Below are positions 5,224 through 6,301 of a DNA stretch of 6,301 bases, piece after piece (position 1 is the stretch's first letter; each line of letters begins with the position of its first letter). Origin of the DNA: Sphingobacteriia bacterium. Its GTDB lineage: Bacteria > Bacteroidota > Bacteroidia > UBA7662. The position numbers and the translations under genes are program-made. The notes under the pieces were generated by a model, which saw nothing but the letters and a program-made list of their open reading frames with translations, made no database searches and was not told where the DNA came from. Location: positions 1 to 6,301 of the forward strand of contig RFPG01000080.1 of the NCBI GenBank assembly GCA_009926245.1, written 5' to 3'.

Positions 5224-5745
5224 ATGACCAGAGTCGAAAAGCGTGAAGCCATTGATGGCCTCGCCACCAAAATAGCCGCCAGTCCCTTCTTTTATTTAGC
5301 GGATGCGTCTTCACTCAATGTTGAGACGATTAATAAGTTCCGTCGCCTATGTTTTCAGCGTGGCGTTGAGTTCCGTGTCGTCAAGAACACGTTGCTCCGC
5401 AAAGCCATGGAGCAGGTAGGAGAGGGTTACCAGGAATTGTTCCCCACCCTCAAGGGAGCTACATCCATTCTCATAGCTGAGCAGGGAAATATCCCTGCCC
5501 GTTTGCTCAAAGAGTTCCGGAAGGAGTCCGACAAGCCGGTGCTCAAGGCCGCCTACATTGATTCAGCCATTTATATTGGTGATAACCAGCTGGATGCTTT
5601 AACAAGCATCAAGTCCAAATACGAATTAATCGGCGAATTGGTTGGTCTTCTCCAATCGCCTGCGCGCAATGTTATTTCTGCTTTGCAATCAGGCGGTAAT
5701 ACCCTGGGCGGTATCGTCAAAACCCTTCAATCCAGGGCCGCTTAA
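5224..5745 (+). CDS. rplJ: 50S ribosomal protein uL10
   Basis: uL10 (173 residues) anchors the flexible stalk: its N-terminal domain binds 23S rRNA beside L11, and its C-terminal helix carries L12 dimers. The N-terminal domain covers about residues 1-128, with ADASSLNVETINKFRR (26-41) and the conserved VVKNTLLRKAM at 52-62. The C-terminal helix begins near 130 (KSKYELIGELVGLLQSPARNVISAL) and ends in KTLQSRAA. The number of L12 dimers bound cannot be read safely by eye. The ATG fits the family start, and no Shine-Dalgarno sequence precedes it. The gap from rplA is only 33 bases, with an AT-rich palindrome (5204-5213), so an L10-L12 autoregulatory leader of the E. coli kind is not apparent there. 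Confidence 0.97.
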   Translation: MTRVEKREAIDGLATKIAASPFFYLADASSLNVETINKFRRLCFQRGVEFRVVKNTLLRKAMEQVGEGYQELFPTLKGATSILIAEQGNIPARLLKEFRKESDKPVLKAAYIDSAIYIGDNQLDALTSIKSKYELIGELVGLLQSPARNVISALQSGGNTLGGIVKTLQSRAA

Positions 5746-5758
5746 TTTTCTTATCGAG

Positions 5759-5817
5759 CTTCCATTTCCTTTTTATACAAAATCAATTTCATCAACAAAC
5801 CCCAAAAAATCACTATC
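5759..5817 (+). promoter_or_regulatory. rplL: G-free translation leader of rplL
   Basis: All 59 bases before the rplL ATG lack G entirely; the last G is at 5758. The stretch is T/C-rich at first and A/C-rich near the start codon. With no G it can form only A-T pairs, so it should stay single-stranded. No Shine-Dalgarno sequence is possible in it. I see no TAnnTTTG promoter box. A translation-enhancing role is inferred. Confidence 0.45.
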
Positions 5818-6201
5818 ATGGCAGATCTCAAAGCTTTCGCTGAACAATTGGTTAACCTCACGGTCAAAGAGGTCAACGAACTAGCCACTATCCTCAAGGA
5901 CGAGTACGGTATTGAACCCGCTGCTGCAGCCGTTGCCATTGCAGGTCCTGCTGCAGGTGGTGGAGATGCTCCCGCGGCTGCTGCTGCTCAGACTGAATTT
6001 GACGTTATCCTCAAAGATGCCGGCGCTAACAAATTGGCCGTCGTTAAGTTGGTGAAAGACCTCACGGGTCTGGGCCTCAAGGAAGCCAAAGAATTGGTTG
6101 ACAGTGCTCCCAAGACCGTGAAAGAGAAGTGTCCGAAGGACGAAGCCGATGCCCTCAAATCCAAGTTGGAAGAGGCCGGTGCTCAGGTTGAGGTGAAGTA
6201 A
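5818..6201 (+). CDS. rplL: 50S ribosomal protein bL12 (L7/L12)
   Basis: bL12 (127 residues) forms dimers on the L10 stalk and recruits EF-Tu, EF-G and other GTPases; it is the only ribosomal protein present in several copies. Three parts are visible: an N-terminal dimerisation helix region (1-31, [20 protein letters not shown]), an Ala/Gly/Pro-rich hinge (about 33-57), and a C-terminal domain (58-127) with the factor-binding surface [20 protein letters not shown] at 72-91. The ATG gives the conserved MADLK start. It follows rplJ after 72 bases and precedes a strong hairpin. A cysteine at residue 105 (KEKCPKDEA) is a small oddity for this family. Confidence 0.98.
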   Translation: MADLKAFAEQLVNLTVKEVNELATILKDEYGIEPAAAAVAIAGPAAGGGDAPAAAAAQTEFDVILKDAGANKLAVVKLVKDLTGLGLKEAKELVDSAPKTVKEKCPKDEADALKSKLEEAGAQVEVK

Positions 6202-6218
6202 TTCCTCCCGGCATTGTG

Positions 6219-6272
6219 GGCTGTGGGGGCGAAAACAAGGTTTTCGCTTCCACAGCCGTTTGTGTTTTGATT
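6219..6272 (+). terminator. Terminator or attenuator hairpin after rplL
   Basis: A 17-bp stem (6219-6235 with 6241-6257), including two G-T pairs, encloses a 5-base loop CAAGG. The T-rich tail GTTTGTGTTTTGATT follows at 6258-6272. It starts 18 bases after the rplL stop. In E. coli a partial terminator lies between rplL and rpoB and lowers polymerase gene expression relative to the ribosomal proteins. This hairpin holds the same position, and rpoB is expected just beyond the window edge. Confidence 0.65.
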
Positions 6273-6301
6273 CGGTATACCTCATAAATCCCCTCCCCTT
6301 G

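Noticed and set aside
6259..6283. Possible rpoB promoter (TTTG at 6259-6262 and TATACCTC at 6276-6283)
   Set aside because: The spacing is only 13 bases and the second element lacks the TTTG part of TAnnTTTG, so the match is too weak.

Overview
The window is a housekeeping chromosome segment from a member of the Bacteroidota. Three things support this: the gene order rpsU, xerC, tRNA cluster, tuf, tRNA-Trp, secE, nusG, rplK, rplA, rplJ, rplL; the Bacteroidota-type -7 promoter octamer TATCTTTG at two places where a promoter is expected; and the lack of a convincing Shine-Dalgarno sequence in front of any of the nine protein genes. G+C looks close to half. I cannot assign a family or genus with confidence. 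All genes are on the + strand, and I see no mobile element, CRISPR array or phage gene.

Layout. (1) Positions 1-1173 are a small unit with a promoter at the left edge, rpsU (bS21), xerC (tyrosine recombinase) and a hairpin plus T-run terminator. (2) Positions 1174-1297 hold a second promoter box and a leader with several competing hairpins. (3) Positions 1298-1752 hold four tRNA genes, Thr(TGT), Tyr(GTA), Gly(TCC) and Thr(GGT), followed by tuf (EF-Tu) at 1843-3030. This is the same tRNA order and the same downstream gene as thrU-tyrU-glyT-thrT-tufB of Escherichia coli. (4) A strong 13-bp hairpin separates tuf from tRNA-Trp(CCA), secE and nusG. (5) rplK, rplA, rplJ and rplL follow, encoding the L11 and L1 proteins and the L10/L12 stalk. 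A 17-bp hairpin with a T-rich tail then lies where rpoB would be expected to begin just outside the window.

The genes serve linked functions. EF-Tu delivers aminoacyl-tRNA to the ribosomal GTPase centre built by L11, L10 and L12. L1 lines the E-site exit. NusG couples RNA polymerase to the ribosome or to Rho. SecE is part of the export channel. S21 sits near the anti-Shine-Dalgarno end of 16S rRNA. XerC resolves chromosome dimers and is the only gene here outside gene expression and export.

I found no new protein system. The points worth a second look are in the non-coding parts: the missing hpf/raiA gene between xerC and the tRNAs, the attenuator-like leader before the tRNA cluster, two strong intergenic hairpins, a structured spacer inside the tRNA cluster, and the nearly G-free leaders of the two most abundant products (EF-Tu and L12).
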